DNA of 64,000 nt from Anabaena sphaerica FACHB-251 (GCF_014696825.1 NZ_JACJQU010000001.1:248001-312000), one strand, 5' to 3'; counted from the first letter of the stretch, positions 36,355 to 45,590 are shown. Notes: generated by a model from the sequence alone, not told the origin. Made by a program: numbers and translations.

Positions 36355-37785
36355 ATGTCTTACGCGCAAACGAAGACTCAGGCTAAATCTGGGTATCAAG
36401 CTGGGGTTAAAGATTACAGACTAACTTATTACACTCCTGATTACACACCTAAAGATACAGATATTCTTGCAGCATTCCGGATGACTCCTCAACCTGGAGT
36501 TCCACCCGAAGAAGCTGGTGCTGCGGTAGCGGCTGAGTCTTCTACAGGTACTTGGACAACTGTATGGACAGACTTGCTCACCGACCTAGATCGCTACAAA
36601 GGTCGTTGCTACGACATCGAGCCAGTTGCTGGTGAAGATAACCAATACATTGCTTATGTTGCTTATCCTCTCGACTTGTTTGAGGAAGGTTCCGTAACCA
36701 ATATGTTGACCTCTATTGTAGGTAACGTATTTGGTTTCAAAGCATTACGCGCACTGCGTTTGGAAGACTTGCGGATTCCCGTTGCTTACCTGAAGACCTT
36801 CCAAGGTCCTCCTCACGGTATTCAAGTTGAACGCGACAAGTTGAACAAGTATGGTCGTCCTTTGTTGGGTTGTACCATTAAGCCCAAATTGGGTCTTTCT
36901 GCTAAGAACTACGGACGCGCTGTATACGAATGTTTGCGCGGTGGTTTGGACTTTACAAAAGATGATGAAAACATCAACTCTGCACCATTCCAAAGATGGC
37001 GCGATCGCTTCTTGTTCGTAGCAGAAGCAATCCACAAAGCACAAGCAGAAACCGGCGAGATCAAGGGTCACTACTTGAACGTAACCGCTCCTACCTGTGA
37101 GCAAATGCTGGAACGGGCTGAGTACGCTAAAGAACTCAAAATGCCCATCATCATGCACGACTACCTGACCGCAGGTTTCACAGCTAACACAACCTTGGCT
37201 CATTGGTGTCGTAAGAACGGTATTTTGCTGCACATTCACCGTGCGATGCACGCCGTTATCGACCGTCAAAAGAACCACGGTATTCACTTCCGTGTATTGG
37301 CTAAAACCTTGCGGATGTCTGGTGGCGACCACATTCACACCGGTACAGTTGTTGGTAAATTGGAAGGCGAACGCGGTATCACAATGGGCTTCGTTGACCT
37401 CCTACGTGAAAACTACGTTGAGCAAGACAAGTCTCGCGGTATCTACTTCACCCAAGATTGGGCTTCTATGCCTGGTGTAATGGCAGTTGCTTCCGGTGGT
37501 ATCCACGTATGGCATATGCCCGCACTGTTAGAAATCTTTGGTGATGACTCCGTACTACAGTTTGGTGGTGGTACACTTGGTCACCCCTGGGGTAACGCTC
37601 CTGGTGCAACCGCTAACCGCGTAGCTCTAGAAGCTTGTGTTCAAGCTCGTAACGAAGGACGTAGCTTGGCTCGTGAAGGTAACGACATTATCCGCGAAGC
37701 GGCTAAGTGGTCTCCTGAATTGGCCGTTGCTTGCGAACTGTGGAAAGAAATCAAGTTCGAGTTTGAAGCAATGGATACCGTCTGA
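36355..37785 (+). CDS. rbcL: Ribulose-1,5-bisphosphate carboxylase/oxygenase large subunit
   Basis: RbcL fixes CO2 in carboxysomes as part of the L8S8 enzyme. The start at 36355 ([17 protein letters not shown]) follows AAGGA at four bases and gives 476 residues, the usual cyanobacterial length; an upstream in-frame ATG at 36319 is rejected. Diagnostic are [11 protein letters not shown] (carbamylated Lys and metal Asp/Glu), the catalytic TIKPKLGLS and HIHRAMHAV. The sequence is highly conserved form IB. Codon use is strong, with much richer C-ending codons than neighbours, as expected for a highly expressed gene. It leads the rbcL-rbcX-rbcS operon. Confidence 0.99.
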   Translation: MSYAQTKTQAKSGYQAGVKDYRLTYYTPDYTPKDTDILAAFRMTPQPGVPPEEAGAAVAAESSTGTWTTVWTDLLTDLDRYKGRCYDIEPVAGEDNQYIAYVAYPLDLFEEGSVTNMLTSIVGNVFGFKALRALRLEDLRIPVAYLKTFQGPPHGIQVERDKLNKYGRPLLGCTIKPKLGLSAKNYGRAVYECLRGGLDFTKDDENINSAPFQRWRDRFLFVAEAIHKAQAETGEIKGHYLNVTAPTCEQMLERAEYAKELKMPIIMHDYLTAGFTANTTLAHWCRKNGILLHIHRAMHAVIDRQKNHGIHFRVLAKTLRMSGGDHIHTGTVVGKLEGERGITMGFVDLLRENYVEQDKSRGIYFTQDWASMPGVMAVASGGIHVWHMPALLEIFGDDSVLQFGGGTLGHPWGNAPGATANRVALEACVQARNEGRSLAREGNDIIREAAKWSPELAVACELWKEIKFEFEAMDTV

Positions 37786-37792
37786 TCATTTA

Positions 37793-37855
37793 GGATTTGG
37801 GATTTTGGACTTTGGATGAATATAAAATCCAAAATCTAAAATCCAAAATCTATAG
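37793..37855. repeat. STRR-type repeat and hairpin in the rbcL-rbcX spacer
   Basis: Units of AAAATCC/AAAATCT follow one another at about 37827-37851, preceded by the inverse GGATTTGGGATTTTGG. The two halves can pair into a long imperfect hairpin around a GAATAT loop. Such repeats are known in the rbcL-rbcX spacer of Anabaena and relatives; the hairpin may adjust the amount of downstream rbcX and rbcS message. Confidence 0.75.
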
Positions 37856-37868
37856 GGCTGGGTCAAGC

Positions 37869-38276
37869 ATGAATCTAAAGCAAATTGCGAAAGACACAGC
37901 CAAAACTCTCCAAAGCTACCTAACTTATCAGGCGCTGCGGACTGTATTGGCACAGCTAGGCGAAACAAATCCTCCTTTAGCATATTGGTTGCAAAACTTT
38001 TCTGCTGGAAAAATCCAGGACGGAGAAGCATATATTGAGGAACTGTTTCTGGTAAAGTCAGATTTGGCTTTGCGGATTATGACTGTCAGGGAACACATTG
38101 CGGCGGAAGTGACAGATTTCTTACCAGAAATGGTGCGTACTGGCATTCAGCAAGCCAACATGGAACAGCGTCGCCAGCATCTCGAACGCATCACGCAACT
38201 AAATTTATCAAATCCCAGCCCAATAACTGAACAGCAGACAGTTTCAGATCCTGATTTGGATAATTTATCTGGTTAG
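37869..38276 (+). CDS. rbcX: Rubisco assembly chaperone RbcX
   Basis: RbcX is a small homodimeric chaperone that clamps the C-terminal tail of RbcL during assembly. The 135-residue protein starts at the ATG 37869 (MNLKQIAKDTAKTLQSYLTYQA), the normal N-terminus. Earlier frame-open sequence belongs to the repeat spacer. Conserved residues include YLTYQALRTVLAQLGETNPPLA, EAYIEELF and LALRIMTVREHIA, which build the peptide groove. It sits between rbcL and rbcS, as in most filamentous cyanobacteria. Confidence 0.97.
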   Translation: MNLKQIAKDTAKTLQSYLTYQALRTVLAQLGETNPPLAYWLQNFSAGKIQDGEAYIEELFLVKSDLALRIMTVREHIAAEVTDFLPEMVRTGIQQANMEQRRQHLERITQLNLSNPSPITEQQTVSDPDLDNLSG

Positions 38277-38330
38277 GATAGGCGCAAGCCCCAAAAACCA
38301 AGTAGTAAAAAATAGCCACTTAAAACAGCC

Positions 38331-38660
38331 ATGCAAACTTTACCGAAAGAGCGTCGTTACGAAACCCTTTCTTATTTGCCCCCCCTATCTGACGCGCAAA
38401 TAGCCAAGCAAGTTCAGTACATTCTGACTCAAGGCTACATTCCAGCAGTTGAGTTCAATGAAACTTCTGAACCAACCGAATTATTCTGGACAATGTGGAA
38501 GCTGCCTTTGTTTGGTGCTAAAACCACTCAAGAAGTATTAGGTGAAGTTCAAGCTTGCCGTTCTCAGTACGGTAATTGCTATGTTCGTGTTGTAGGTTTT
38601 GACAACATCAAACAGTGCCAAGTTCTCAGCTTTATCGTTCACAAACCCAGCAGATACTAA
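38331..38660 (+). CDS. rbcS: Rubisco small subunit
   Basis: RbcS caps the L8 core of Rubisco and is needed for full activity. The 109-residue protein shows the family signature [34 protein letters not shown] and YVRVVGFDN. Length is typical for cyanobacteria, which lack the plant transit peptide. It begins 54 bp after rbcX and ends the operon. Confidence 0.98.
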   Translation: MQTLPKERRYETLSYLPPLSDAQIAKQVQYILTQGYIPAVEFNETSEPTELFWTMWKLPLFGAKTTQEVLGEVQACRSQYGNCYVRVVGFDNIKQCQVLSFIVHKPSRY

Positions 38661-38837
38661 ATTCTGATTTGGTTTAAATAATTTGTTTTTTTGGAGGGGT
38701 AGAGTTTTCTATCTCTCTTTTTTAGTTTTTGATGGAGAATAGAATTGTTAGTGGAGTAGCACACACAAAACGGTGGTATTATACAACAAATTACTCTTGA
38801 TGAAGCTTACTATAATCGCGCAGTTGCTAATTATTTT

Positions 38838-39821
38838 TTGGGAAATTTTCATGAAGCATTGAAAGACTGTAATGAATCTTTGCAAATTAATTGCCACAAT
38901 ACCAAAACTTTAATAGCAAGGGGTATAGTTTACTCTGCTTTAGGAGCAATAGAAGATGCTATTAATAATTACAATAGAGCCTTAAAAATTAATCCAAATA
39001 GTTATCATGCTTACTTTAATCGGGCAGTAGCTTATTCCATGATAGGAGATGAAAATAAGGCTATATCTGATTATAGCAGAGCATTGCAGATTAATATTTA
39101 TAAGGCTGATGCTTATTATAATAGAGGAAATTCTCGCTATGCTTTAGGAGATAAACATGGGGGAATAGCCGATTATGATATAGCACTGGAAATTAATCCT
39201 AATCAAGCTGATGCTTACTATAATAGGGGCGAAATTCGTTATGAATTAGGAGATAAATTTAATGCAATTGAGGATTTTAAAAAAGCAGCAGAGATATATA
39301 AGCACAAGTGCCAAGAAATAGATTATCAAGATGCTATTGAAAAAATAAAATCATTTTATGAGTCTGAACGAAGAGAGGAAGATAGAGAAAATAAGAATGC
39401 AATTAACTTTCATCAAAATTACGTTAGTTATTCATTTGATGTTTTGGTTCAACATCAAGATATGTGGAAACAATTACTTAAAGATTTAAAAAGCGATATA
39501 AAATGTAGTTGGCAAATAGTAAGTAGAAAAAATAAGAAATTTATTAGAATTAAGTTCTATGGAACTGATGAAAAATATTTAATATTGAGTCAAAAGTTAG
39601 CAGAATATAAAGAATTTCATCTTAAAGATATCAAAAGTGATTTTGATACTCATATAAATAATGAAGCAACACAAACAGAAAGTTTGATAGATAATACTGC
39701 TCAAGAATTTGATAAGATTAATGATAATAACTACCCTGTTCAATTCGAGAGAGATAACTGTGATAGTTGGCTGGATTGTGGTTATATGAATGACATCATC
39801 AACCCTTATGAAGTATACTAG
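38838..39821 (+). CDS. TPR-repeat protein, start unclear, possibly 5'-truncated
   Basis: The first roughly 170 residues are five to six tetratricopeptide repeats of 34 residues (pattern AYYNRGxxRYxLGD...AIxDYxxALxINPN), used for protein contacts. A C-terminal part of about 150 residues follows, rich in Lys, Asn, Asp and aromatics, which I do not recognise. The frame is open from 38760, and a clear TPR helix (DEAYYNRAVANYFLG) precedes the TTG at 38838. No ATG or GTG exists in the open frame, so either TTG is the start or the 5' end has been lost. It is AT-rich compared with rbcS and begins an accessory stretch. Confidence 0.55.
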   Translation: MGNFHEALKDCNESLQINCHNTKTLIARGIVYSALGAIEDAINNYNRALKINPNSYHAYFNRAVAYSMIGDENKAISDYSRALQINIYKADAYYNRGNSRYALGDKHGGIADYDIALEINPNQADAYYNRGEIRYELGDKFNAIEDFKKAAEIYKHKCQEIDYQDAIEKIKSFYESERREEDRENKNAINFHQNYVSYSFDVLVQHQDMWKQLLKDLKSDIKCSWQIVSRKNKKFIRIKFYGTDEKYLILSQKLAEYKEFHLKDIKSDFDTHINNEATQTESLIDNTAQEFDKINDNNYPVQFERDNCDSWLDCGYMNDIINPYEVY

Positions 39822-39874
39822 ATATACTTTAGATATAGAGTAGTGTTTATTTGATTTGGTCTCAGGTGATTATT

Positions 39875-40102
39875 ATGCAACAAATTACTGTTAATGAAGC
39901 ATCTCAACACTTATCTGATTTAATTGAAGCCGCACTTGGTGGTGATGAAATTATCATCATGAAAGATAATCAGCCTGTGGTGAAATTAATTCCTGTATTA
40001 CCTGTGAAAATTCGTCCTAAATTTGGTAGTGCAAAAGGAATGATCAAAATGTCTGATGATTTTGATGACCCTTTAGAAGAGTTGAAGGAGTATATGGAAT
40101 GA
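39875..40102 (+). CDS. Antitoxin, Phd/YefM family
   Basis: The ATG at 39875 gives a 75-residue protein, MQQITVNEASQHLSDLIE, with the Phd/YefM DNA-binding N-terminus and a conserved GDEIIIMKDNQPVVKLIP strand. The acidic C-terminal tail (DDFDDPLEELKEYME) would wrap the toxin. Its end overlaps the toxin start by four bases (ATGA), which favours coupled translation. Antitoxins of this kind usually repress their own operon. The pair is a type II toxin-antitoxin module. Confidence 0.88.
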   Translation: MQQITVNEASQHLSDLIEAALGGDEIIIMKDNQPVVKLIPVLPVKIRPKFGSAKGMIKMSDDFDDPLEELKEYME

Positions 40103-40479
40103 AGCAATTAATTGATACTCATACTCTGCTGTGGTTTACTATGGGTAATCCCAAAATCAGCGATAATTTGAGATTACAAATTGAGAATAACGACAATCTT
40201 CTGAGTATTGCCAGTGTTTGGGAAATGGCAATTAAACACAGTATAGGTAAACTAAATTTGGAGATGAGTTTTGATGATTTTGTCGAACAGCAAATAATTG
40301 GTAACGGTATGATATTAAAGAAAATCAACCAACAGCATATTTCAGTTATTGCTCAACTCCCTTTACATCATCGTGATCCTTTTGACAGAATGTTAATTGC
40401 ACAGGCTATGGTGGAAAATATACCTATAATCAGTGCTGATACAATTTTTGATGCCTATCCCATACAGCGTTTATGGTAG
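40099..40479 (+). CDS. PIN-domain toxin (VapC-like)
   Basis: The 126-residue PIN-domain protein is a metal-dependent RNase toxin. Acidic active-site residues are visible in LIDTHTLLW (first Asp), ASVWEMAIK (Glu), HRDPFDRMLIAQA (Asp) and ISADTIFDAY (last Asp). Pairing with a Phd-type antitoxin rather than VapB is common in cyanobacteria. It starts inside the antitoxin stop codon. VapC toxins cut tRNAs or rRNA; the target here is unknown. Confidence 0.9.
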   Translation: MKQLIDTHTLLWFTMGNPKISDNLRLQIENNDNLLSIASVWEMAIKHSIGKLNLEMSFDDFVEQQIIGNGMILKKINQQHISVIAQLPLHHRDPFDRMLIAQAMVENIPIISADTIFDAYPIQRLW

Positions 40480-40555
40480 ATATCAGAAGTTTTATTGAAA
40501 AGCTGTGAAAAATGCTATTGGTTTTGTCGTTAGTTAATTAAATCAAAAAAGTTTT

Positions 40556-41185
40556 ATGTCTTTAAAATCTCCACTCCAAGAAATCAGAATTTGTTTTGTT
40601 GGTGAATCATTTGTTAATGGTACAGGTGATCCTGAATGTCTGGGCTGGACAGGGAGAATATGTGTTAATGCTAATAAAAAAGGTTATGACATTACTTACT
40701 ATAATTTAGGAGTGCGGCGAGAAACAAGTACAGAATTAAGAAATCGTTGGTTTAGAGAAGTTTCTTATCGCTTATCCCAAAAGTATGATGGCAGAGTTGT
40801 ATTTTCTTTTGGGGTGAATGACACAACTATAGAAAATGGTAAAACTCGTGTTAATTTTGAAGAATCAATTACCAATATTCACAGTATTTTAAGTGAAGCC
40901 AAAAAACTATATCCTATTTTAGTAGTTAGTCCACCACCCATTGGCAATGAGGAGCAAGATCAAAGAATTGCTGATTTATCTCAGGAATTTACTTTGGTAT
41001 GTCAGGAGTTAAATATACCGTATTTGGATGTTTTTTCTAAATTAATAAATTCAAATATTTGGTTAGAAGAAGCAAAAAATAATGATGGCACTCATCCTAG
41101 AACCGGAGGTTATACAGAATTTGCTCAAATTGTGGAAAATTGGGATGCTTGGTTAAATTGGTTTCCTACGTCTCAAATATCATAA
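40556..41185 (+). CDS. SGNH/GDSL-family hydrolase
   Basis: The 209-residue protein has the four SGNH blocks. The nucleophile region is FVGESFVNGTGDP (Ser in GES, near residue 16), with a Gly in YYNLGVRRET. The Asn block is FSFGVNDTT, and NDGTHPRTGGY holds the catalytic Asp and His. Such enzymes are esterases, lipases or acetylhydrolases for lipids or polysaccharides. There is no signal peptide, so it acts in the cytosol or on imported substrate. It converges with the acetyltransferase gene and overlaps it by 13 bp. Confidence 0.88.
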   Translation: MSLKSPLQEIRICFVGESFVNGTGDPECLGWTGRICVNANKKGYDITYYNLGVRRETSTELRNRWFREVSYRLSQKYDGRVVFSFGVNDTTIENGKTRVNFEESITNIHSILSEAKKLYPILVVSPPPIGNEEQDQRIADLSQEFTLVCQELNIPYLDVFSKLINSNIWLEEAKNNDGTHPRTGGYTEFAQIVENWDAWLNWFPTSQIS

Positions 41186-41679
41186 CCCATTATATAATCA
41201 TCCATGACAAACCCACCCCCAAAATCTATTACCTTACTCTCAATAATCTCAAAACCAAATCGAGAATAAGCTTTAATTCCTTTTTCATTTCTTTTATTGA
41301 CATTGAGAATGATTTTTTTCAAATTCATCTGTTTTGCTTTTTGACAAACATGAGATAACATTATTTGCCCATAACCAAAACCATGCAGTAAAGGTAATAA
41401 ATAGCATTTATGTAATTTCAAACAATTAAAATTATCTTTTACTTCCACACCATAAGATAAATAACCAACCATTTGATCGCCTTTAACGACCTTATCGTAA
41501 AATATTCCTAAATTATAAATTTCATTTTCAATGACTTCCATTCCATACATCTTATTCAACATATATTCTATTTGTTCAATACTGATAATTTGGGAATAGT
41601 GAGCATACCAAATTTCTTGACTAACTTTTCTCAGTTCATCAAAATCAGTATCTAATAACTTTTCAATCTTAATTATCAT
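41173..41679 (-). CDS. GNAT-family N-acetyltransferase
   Basis: The 168-residue protein has the GNAT core: a beta-strand MVGYLSYGVEV, then LHKCYLLPLLHGFGYGQIMLSHV (the acetyl-CoA loop in a Gly-x-Gly variant) and LNVNKRNEKGIKAYSRFGFEI. This is the usual end motif with the Asn and Tyr of the family. The substrate is unknown; relatives acylate antibiotics, amino sugars or protein N-termini. Its last 13 bases overlap the SGNH hydrolase gene tail to tail. Confidence 0.85.
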   Translation of the reverse strand: MIIKIEKLLDTDFDELRKVSQEIWYAHYSQIISIEQIEYMLNKMYGMEVIENEIYNLGIFYDKVVKGDQMVGYLSYGVEVKDNFNCLKLHKCYLLPLLHGFGYGQIMLSHVCQKAKQMNLKKIILNVNKRNEKGIKAYSRFGFEIIESKVIDFGGGFVMDDYIMGYDI

Positions 41680-41763
41680 ACCTTGCCAATTTTTAATTGT
41701 GATTACCCTGATATCTACTATGGAAATTTTGGCAAAAGCATTGTGACCCCTGAATTCTTAGAT

Positions 41764-42051
41764 TCAAATATCAGTTCCTATGCTCTGCGCGTAAATAATC
41801 TCAATATGGCTACCAAATTCCAACTTATCTAAGGATTCTGTGAAAAACACAAAACCCTTATAAGCTGTCACATATTTATATATTTTCGTAAAATAACCTT
41901 CACTGGTAACGATGACAAGCGGTTCTTCACTCTTGGAAAGAATCGCCAAAAAATCATCTAATTTTACACAAACACCTGTTCCCCGATGAGTGAAAATTTT
42001 TCCAGCAATAGCAGCAGGTTGAGCGGCCGCGTCACCACTGTAATAAGTCAT
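41764..42051 (-). CDS. Hypothetical protein
   Basis: I do not recognise this 95-residue protein. It starts MTYYSGDAAAQPAAIAGKIFTHRGTG, has no membrane helix, and looks like a small beta-rich fold (EEPLVIVTSEGYFTKIYKYVTAYKGFVFF). It lies 38 bp downstream of aroH on the same strand and may share its transcript. No catalytic motif is visible. Confidence 0.6.
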   Translation of the reverse strand: MTYYSGDAAAQPAAIAGKIFTHRGTGVCVKLDDFLAILSKSEEPLVIVTSEGYFTKIYKYVTAYKGFVFFTESLDKLEFGSHIEIIYAQSIGTDI

Positions 42052-42089
42052 TGGGCGCTATTTTTACGTATATTATTGACCTGCTGATT

Positions 42090-42503
42090 TTAAACTTTTG
42101 TTTCTACTACCTGCTGTGAGGTTTGTAACGTTTGCTGTAAACCCCAGTCAGGGCGCAATTTAGCTGCTTGACGCAAATAAATGTGGTGAACGGGAGCGGA
42201 AGTTGGCAAATAGGCGTGAATCAAAAAGCGGATGCAACGCTGTAAGCTTCCCTCGACGTGCATTTGTTGGACATCCAACATAGCCACACTATCCCATAAA
42301 GGACGACTGCGGGCGATCGCTGCTGGGAAAATAGCATCTAAGTCCCGTGTGACAGAAAAAGTAACACTCAAAATTTCTGTTGGTTGCAGCGTATTCCGTT
42401 CTTCTAGTTCATCAATTAATTCTGTCACCGCTTCTGTAATTGCTTCCACGCTATTTTCTGCAACGGTTGTTGCACCACGAATCGCCCGCATTTGCCATTC
42501 CAC
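42090..42503 (-). CDS. aroH: Chorismate mutase, AroH class
   Basis: Chorismate mutase turns chorismate into prephenate for phenylalanine and tyrosine. The 137-residue protein has the AroH-type start AIRGATTVAEN and LSVTFSVTRDLDAIFPAAIAR, with the active-site Arg and Glu of the trimeric enzyme. RPLWDSVAMLDVQQM follows. A perfect AAGGAGG lies nine bases before a GTG (42503-42501), so translation probably begins there (MEWQMRAIRG) rather than at the TTG at 42509 or the later ATG. Together with trpB this gives two aromatic-amino-acid genes in the window, though far apart. Confidence 0.93.
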   Translation of the reverse strand: MEWQMRAIRGATTVAENSVEAITEAVTELIDELEERNTLQPTEILSVTFSVTRDLDAIFPAAIARSRPLWDSVAMLDVQQMHVEGSLQRCIRFLIHAYLPTSAPVHHIYLRQAAKLRPDWGLQQTLQTSQQVVETKV

Positions 42504-42597
42504 TCCCAAAGTCCTCCTTAATTAGTCATTAGTCATTGGTCACTAGTCATTAGTCATCAGTACAAAAACTGCTAACTAGTGACTATTGACAATTAAT

Positions 42598-43419
42598 CTA
42601 CGGTCTATATAACCACAGGGGTAAACCACTTGTAGACATTTCAAATTCCAGCCAATCAATTCCAGACCTAATACCTGATTTGGCCTGACGACTTCCTGGT
42701 AGAATCCGACTCAATAATGGTTTACGTTCTTCTAGCGTATAGCAAGGAGTTTTTTCTGGATCAAGTCCAACTAATTCCGCAGTCCAGCGACGTGCATCTT
42801 CTTCTGTTCCCAGACGGTCTACAACTCCCAATTCTACGGCTTGTTCTCCGGTGAAAATCCGCCCATCAGCGAAGGTTTTTACCTTTTCTACCTCCAAAGA
42901 ACGACCCTCAGCTACCGTTTGTACAAACTGCTGATAGCTGACATCTATCAACTCTTGCAGGATGTTTTCTTCTGGTTCTGTCAGTTCCCTATCAAAAGAC
43001 AAAATATCTTTGTAGGGACCAGACTTAATCACTTTAAAGGAAACACCAACTTTTTCTAGCAGGCGTTCCAAGTTATTTCCCCGCAAAATCACGCCTATAC
43101 TACCTGTGATTGTGCCTGGGTTAGCCATAATGTGTTCGGCTCCCATGCCAATATAAACGCCTCCAGAAGCCGATATATTGCCAAAACTAGCGACGATTTT
43201 GGTTTTTTTACGCAACCGCTTGAGGGCGCTGTAGATTTCTTGGGAATCTCCCACTGTACCGCCAGGGCTATCGATGCGTAGCAATAAAGCTGGAAATTTC
43301 TTCTCTTCTACAGTTTTTAGGGCTTCTAATACCCGTTTGCGGGTAGCACTGGCGATCGCACCAGTTATTTCAATCCGAGCAATTTGTTTACGAAACTTGG
43401 GTCTCAACGGCCAAACCAT
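42598..43419 (-). CDS. sppA: Signal peptide peptidase SppA
   Basis: SppA degrades leftover signal peptides in the membrane. The 273-residue short form has LLLRIDSPGGTVGDSQEIY, the nucleophilic serine in GNISASGGVYIG, and the catalytic lysine in SGPYKDI (near residue 150). The length and order match S49 peptidases of the short bacterial type. In cyanobacteria SppA homologues have also been linked to high-light acclimation of the light-harvesting antenna. It lies 94 bp upstream of aroH on the same strand. Confidence 0.93.
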   Translation of the reverse strand: MVWPLRPKFRKQIARIEITGAIASATRKRVLEALKTVEEKKFPALLLRIDSPGGTVGDSQEIYSALKRLRKKTKIVASFGNISASGGVYIGMGAEHIMANPGTITGSIGVILRGNNLERLLEKVGVSFKVIKSGPYKDILSFDRELTEPEENILQELIDVSYQQFVQTVAEGRSLEVEKVKTFADGRIFTGEQAVELGVVDRLGTEEDARRWTAELVGLDPEKTPCYTLEERKPLLSRILPGSRQAKSGIRSGIDWLEFEMSTSGLPLWLYRP

Positions 43420-43925
43420 GAGTAATCTAATCAGTTATTAATAAATTTAATATAGATTGTCCAGAGGTTAGACGACCTTCTCGACTCTGTTAAGAAAAAT
43501 AAGCAAGCAAATAAGCTGCTATTCACAATCTTAAGGAAATTTTTAGATTTGGTGTATGGTTCTATTTGCTATATTTCTTCATGAAGGAGTATGTATTTAG
43601 ATATCTATCTTTCAGCCAGGCTTAGTTGTAAATCTGTGGTGATGGCAAAAAACCACAATCTCAAAAACACAATTTAAGTTTGTATTGGTCAAGTAATCAA
43701 ACAGATAATTGCAATTGACAGCACAAAGCACAGCCTTTAGTTACTTGTGACTAATGACCAAAATAGGTTTAATTTGATTAACTCTAATTCACAGCAATAT
43801 TTAGCTATACCATCTATCAGTTGAGTTTGGGATAGCAGAAATCTTATTTTTGAGACGATTAATTTAGCTGTAACTTGTCATTCATTGACGCGAAGACGCT
43901 ATGAATATCAATATTGATGACCTAG
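43420..43925. other. Intergenic region without a recognisable gene
   Basis: No gene, RNA or repeat array is seen in these 506 bp. It is AT-rich with only short chance reading frames. The promoter of sppA should lie at the left end. Confidence 0.6.
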
Positions 43926-44222
43926 TTAGGAATCAAGGCGAAGAATTTGATACCGATAATAAGCATAGATATCAAATAGCCCACCCACAAAAGCACAAGT
44001 CAGACTGATGACAAATAACCCATTTATGGGACTACCAGTACCAAACGTGGCGAGAAAATGCAGAATCTGAGAGGGGATGTCCTCAGTTAGCCCTTGTAAA
44101 CCAGGAACAAAGCTAGAAAGGCAAAAACAGACCAGCATAACGCCGACTAAGAACATAGGAGCAATAAAACTGAAAACGGTAGTGAGTACCAGGGAGCGGA
44201 GAAAGTTGGTAAAAATGCTCAT
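43926..44222 (-). CDS. Small membrane protein of unknown function
   Basis: The ATG at 44222 (MSIFTNFLRSLVL) is preferred because GGAG lies about 12 bases before it; an upstream in-frame start at 44276 would add a stretch encoded over a HIP1 octamer. The 98-residue protein has two membrane helices (about 12-36 and 66-88) with a short loop between. I do not recognise a family. Confidence 0.6.
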   Translation of the reverse strand: MSIFTNFLRSLVLTTVFSFIAPMFLVGVMLVCFCLSSFVPGLQGLTEDIPSQILHFLATFGTGSPINGLFVISLTCAFVGGLFDIYAYYRYQILRLDS

Positions 44223-44696
44223 TATCGGGCAATCTCCAAGAGTAAGGTGAGCGATCGCTAAAAAGCAGCACGTCAATTTCTACAATACGTGCGATCGCTC
44301 CCGAAAGGTCAATTTGTCAAAAATCTTAAGTTTCCATTAAAAGAACAGGCTAATATAACCATCAAATAATGCGGCTATTTTTAAGGCTTCCAATCCGCAA
44401 AACCCTTGTTAGATGAGGATTTATTTTCTGTCCAATAAATTTAAACGAGTTATGTCAAGACTAATATTATGCTTAACTTTCTGAGAGAGTCTTTAACCTA
44501 AGTTAACGTTTGGACAGAGAGCGATCAGCTAATAGTGTTTCACTTTAAGATTGAGATGAGGAGATAGATATCGGCTTCTTTGAGAAGCCGGGGATCTGGG
44601 TAGAGACTATTTTCTGATAAGAAAAGTGATAACAGATGACAAATAAGCAAGGACTTTCGCTATTCTGAAAGCAGTTACCGAGTTAACTGGAAAACA
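44223..44696. other. Region upstream of the lipid-transport gene set
   Basis: No gene is seen. It holds two HIP1 octamers (GCGATCGC) near 44253 and 44293, and the hairpin CGGCTTCT (44572-44579)/AGAAGCCG (44583-44590) followed by GGGGATCT. This is a partial relative of the AGATCCCCGA palindromes elsewhere in the window. Confidence 0.55.
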
Positions 44697-45494
44697 TTGA
44701 GCAAGACTAGATCCAAATCCAGTTTAGGCGCTTGGAGCCAGCGATTACTGGCGGCGTTTTTTTTAGGTGGACAAGTAATAGTTCACCTGATGAGAGGCAA
44801 AATCCATCGCCGCAACACCATAGAACAACTAGCCGCAGTAGGCCCTGATTCCCTATTTATCGCCTTATTGACGGCCGTTTTCGTGGGTGCAGTATTTACA
44901 ATTCAAGTAGCGCGGGAGTTTATCAACTTTGGCGCAGGAAATCTCGTTGGAGGTGTGTTAGCAGTAGCCTTAACTAGAGAACTCACACCTGTGCTAACAG
45001 CAGTCATTTTAGCCGGACGGGTTGGTTCTGCATTTGCGGCTGAAATAGGCACAATGCGAGTCACAGAACAAATTGATGCTCTGTTGATGTTAAAAACAGA
45101 CCCCATTGATTATTTAGTTATTCCCCGCATCCTAGCTTGTTTATTCATGCTGCCCATCCTCACCCTGCTATCCTTAGTTACCGGGATGTTTGGAGGAATG
45201 ATCATTGCTACCCACATTTACAACCTATCGGACACAGTATTTTTAGACTCAGCCCGTAACTTTCTGGACATCTGGGACATCGTTAGCGCCATGATTAAAG
45301 CAAGTTGCTTTGGCGTTTTAATCGCCATCATTGGTTGTAGTTGGGGTTTAACCACCACAGGAGGAGCCAAAGGTGTGGGACAATCTACCACAACTGCTGT
45401 TGTTACCGCCTTGCTAATTATCTTTATTAGCAACTTCTTTCTATCATGGTTGATGTTTCAAGGAACAGGTGGTGGATTATCTCCAGGACTGTGA
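44697..45494 (+). CDS. MlaE-family lipid ABC transporter permease
   Basis: The 265-residue protein is the permease of an Mla-type importer or exporter that moves phospholipids between membranes. Typical motifs are FTIQVAREFINFG, ALTRELTPVLTAVILAGRVGSAFAAEIGTM (described by the conserved GRVGSA and EIGTMR), and EQIDAL. Five to six helices are visible. The start is a TTG at 44697 preceded by a TGGA; no better start exists. No ATPase or MCE partner is adjacent. The same-strand genes after it (DUF3119, DUF3086, plsY) suggest a membrane-lipid context. Confidence 0.93.
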   Translation: MSKTRSKSSLGAWSQRLLAAFFLGGQVIVHLMRGKIHRRNTIEQLAAVGPDSLFIALLTAVFVGAVFTIQVAREFINFGAGNLVGGVLAVALTRELTPVLTAVILAGRVGSAFAAEIGTMRVTEQIDALLMLKTDPIDYLVIPRILACLFMLPILTLLSLVTGMFGGMIIATHIYNLSDTVFLDSARNFLDIWDIVSAMIKASCFGVLIAIIGCSWGLTTTGGAKGVGQSTTTAVVTALLIIFISNFFLSWLMFQGTGGGLSPGL

Positions 45495-45510
45495 AGAAGG
45501 CAGAGAGGCA

Positions 45511-45550
45511 GGGGAGCAGGGGAGCAGGGGAGCAGGGGAGCAGGGGAGAT
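45511..45550. repeat. Octamer tandem repeat GGGGAGCA, nearly five copies
   Basis: Four perfect and one partial copy of GGGGAGCA follow the MlaE gene. The unit is eight bases, unlike the seven-base units elsewhere in the window. Confidence 0.85.
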
Positions 45551-45590
45551 AACTTAATGACAACTGACAACTGAACAAGGAGTAAAAATT

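Noticed and set aside
36745-37338. 197-codon open frame antisense to rbcL
   Set aside because: It follows from the biased codon use of rbcL on the other strand; no start context, family or ribosome site.
43896-43990. Short + strand frame starting ATGAATATCAATATTGATG
   Set aside because: It overlaps the end of the small membrane protein gene on the other strand and has no family match or ribosome site.
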